Positions 63,703 through 64,000 of a stretch of DNA of 64,000 nucleotides are shown here, in pieces. Both the position numbers and the translations under genes were made by a program. The notes under the pieces were generated by a model. The model worked only from the letters and a program-made list of their open reading frames with translations. It had not been told where the DNA came from and did no database searches. The DNA comes from an uncultured Lachnospiraceae bacterium (lineage in GTDB: Bacteria > Bacillota > Clostridia > Lachnospirales > Lachnospiraceae), in the NCBI GenBank assembly GCA_947164605.1, contig CAMUXE010000008.1:1-64000 (forward strand). The letters are read 5' to 3'. Positions within the stretch are counted from its first letter, which is position 1; every line of letters starts with the position of its first letter.

Positions 63703-64000
63703 TGTATACAGTTTCTACAGAGGCTAGCTTTGACTCAGCCCATTTTTTAAAGAATTATGACGGCAAATGTGCCAATCTCCACGGACATCGCTGGAGGGTC
63801 CTAGTTGAGGTTAAGGCCGAAAAGCTTGGAGATGACAGCATGGTTATCGATTTCACTGATTTGAAAAGAGATTTAAAGGAAATAGCAGATTTTCATGATC
63901 ATTGCCTGATTATAGAGAAGGACTCATTGAAGGATGAGACTCTTGCCTGTCTTAAGGCTGAAAATTTCAGAATAGTTGAAGTCCCTTTTAGACCTACAGC
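63703..64000 (+). CDS. queD: 6-carboxy-5,6,7,8-tetrahydropterin synthase, 5' part
   Basis: The first 99 codons are inside the window. The rest is beyond its end. QueD makes 6-carboxytetrahydropterin from dihydroneopterin triphosphate in preQ1/queuosine synthesis. Zinc ligands are the histidines of SAHFLKNYDGKCANLHGHRW, where the Cys is the catalytic residue, and DFHDHCLI holds further active-site histidine and acid residues. AGAGGAG precedes the ATG. The preQ1 riboswitch upstream confirms the pathway. The next genes are probably queE/queC. Confidence 0.93.

Noticed and set aside
1-64000. Insertion sequences, prophage or integrative elements
   Set aside because: No transposase, integrase, phage structural gene or long terminal repeat was seen on either strand.

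Overview
The window looks like chromosomal DNA of a low-GC, anaerobic Clostridia member of the Lachnospiraceae (Lachnospira/Butyrivibrio type). This rests on gene content rather than a marker gene. There is a large secreted, probably wall-anchored pectin methylesterase and a strongly codon-biased 2-keto-3-deoxygluconate kinase, several families typical of gut and rumen Lachnospiraceae (DUF6033, DUF3737, BspA-type LRR, LicD), strong AGGAGG ribosome binding sites and AT-rich intergenic DNA. I saw no rRNA, tRNA, transposase, phage gene or CRISPR array.

Layout. 1-10 kb: metE (minus) opposite corA, an ABC-2 exporter pair, then the pectin esterase. 10-20 kb: an aldo/keto reductase remnant, a membrane metallophosphoesterase, two diguanylate cyclases, an orphan KAP-type P-loop ATPase, a DUF6033 gene with a repeat-bearing partner, a membrane gene split by a stop codon, and an alpha/beta hydrolase. 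20-30 kb: an HD-hydrolase/kinase fusion, FNT channel, chemoreceptor, P1 peptidase, thioesterase, acyl-CoA ligase, flavoprotein, and a NifX-like/Cys-rich/SlyD fusion. 30-42 kb: YjbR-SulP pair, Na/Pi cotransporter, ABC-F protein, membrane lipase-like hydrolase, LysR regulator, a CDF metal exporter behind a probable NiCo riboswitch, DUF3737 and a nitroreductase. 42-51 kb: a zinc-ribbon gene remnant, a Lon-like AAA+ ATPase without protease domain, thiC behind a TPP riboswitch, a YbgC-type thioesterase, and a four-gene minus-strand operon (BspA-LRR membrane protein, radical SAM/SPASM protein, small Gly/poly-Asn protein, zinc-ribbon membrane protein). 51-64 kb: PatB aminotransferase, LicD protein, a 1340-residue J-like/TPR protein translationally coupled to an HscC-like Hsp70 with a small partner, a nitroreductase, KDG kinase, and a preQ1-I riboswitch before queD, which runs off the end.

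How the genes fit together. The pectin esterase demethylates pectin outside the cell and KDG kinase handles the 2-keto-3-deoxygluconate released by pectin lyase pathways, so the two ends of the window serve one diet. Three ligand-sensing RNA leaders (Ni/Co, TPP, preQ1) control metal export, thiamin pyrimidine synthesis and queuosine precursor synthesis. The best candidates for undescribed biology are the radical SAM/LRR/poly-Asn operon and the J-like/TPR-Hsp70 module, which lie close together on opposite strands. A second, genome-scale feature is the large number of short imperfect tandem duplications that begin at or just after stop codons, together with several gene remnants. They suggest frequent slippage or duplication in 3' flanks and active gene decay.
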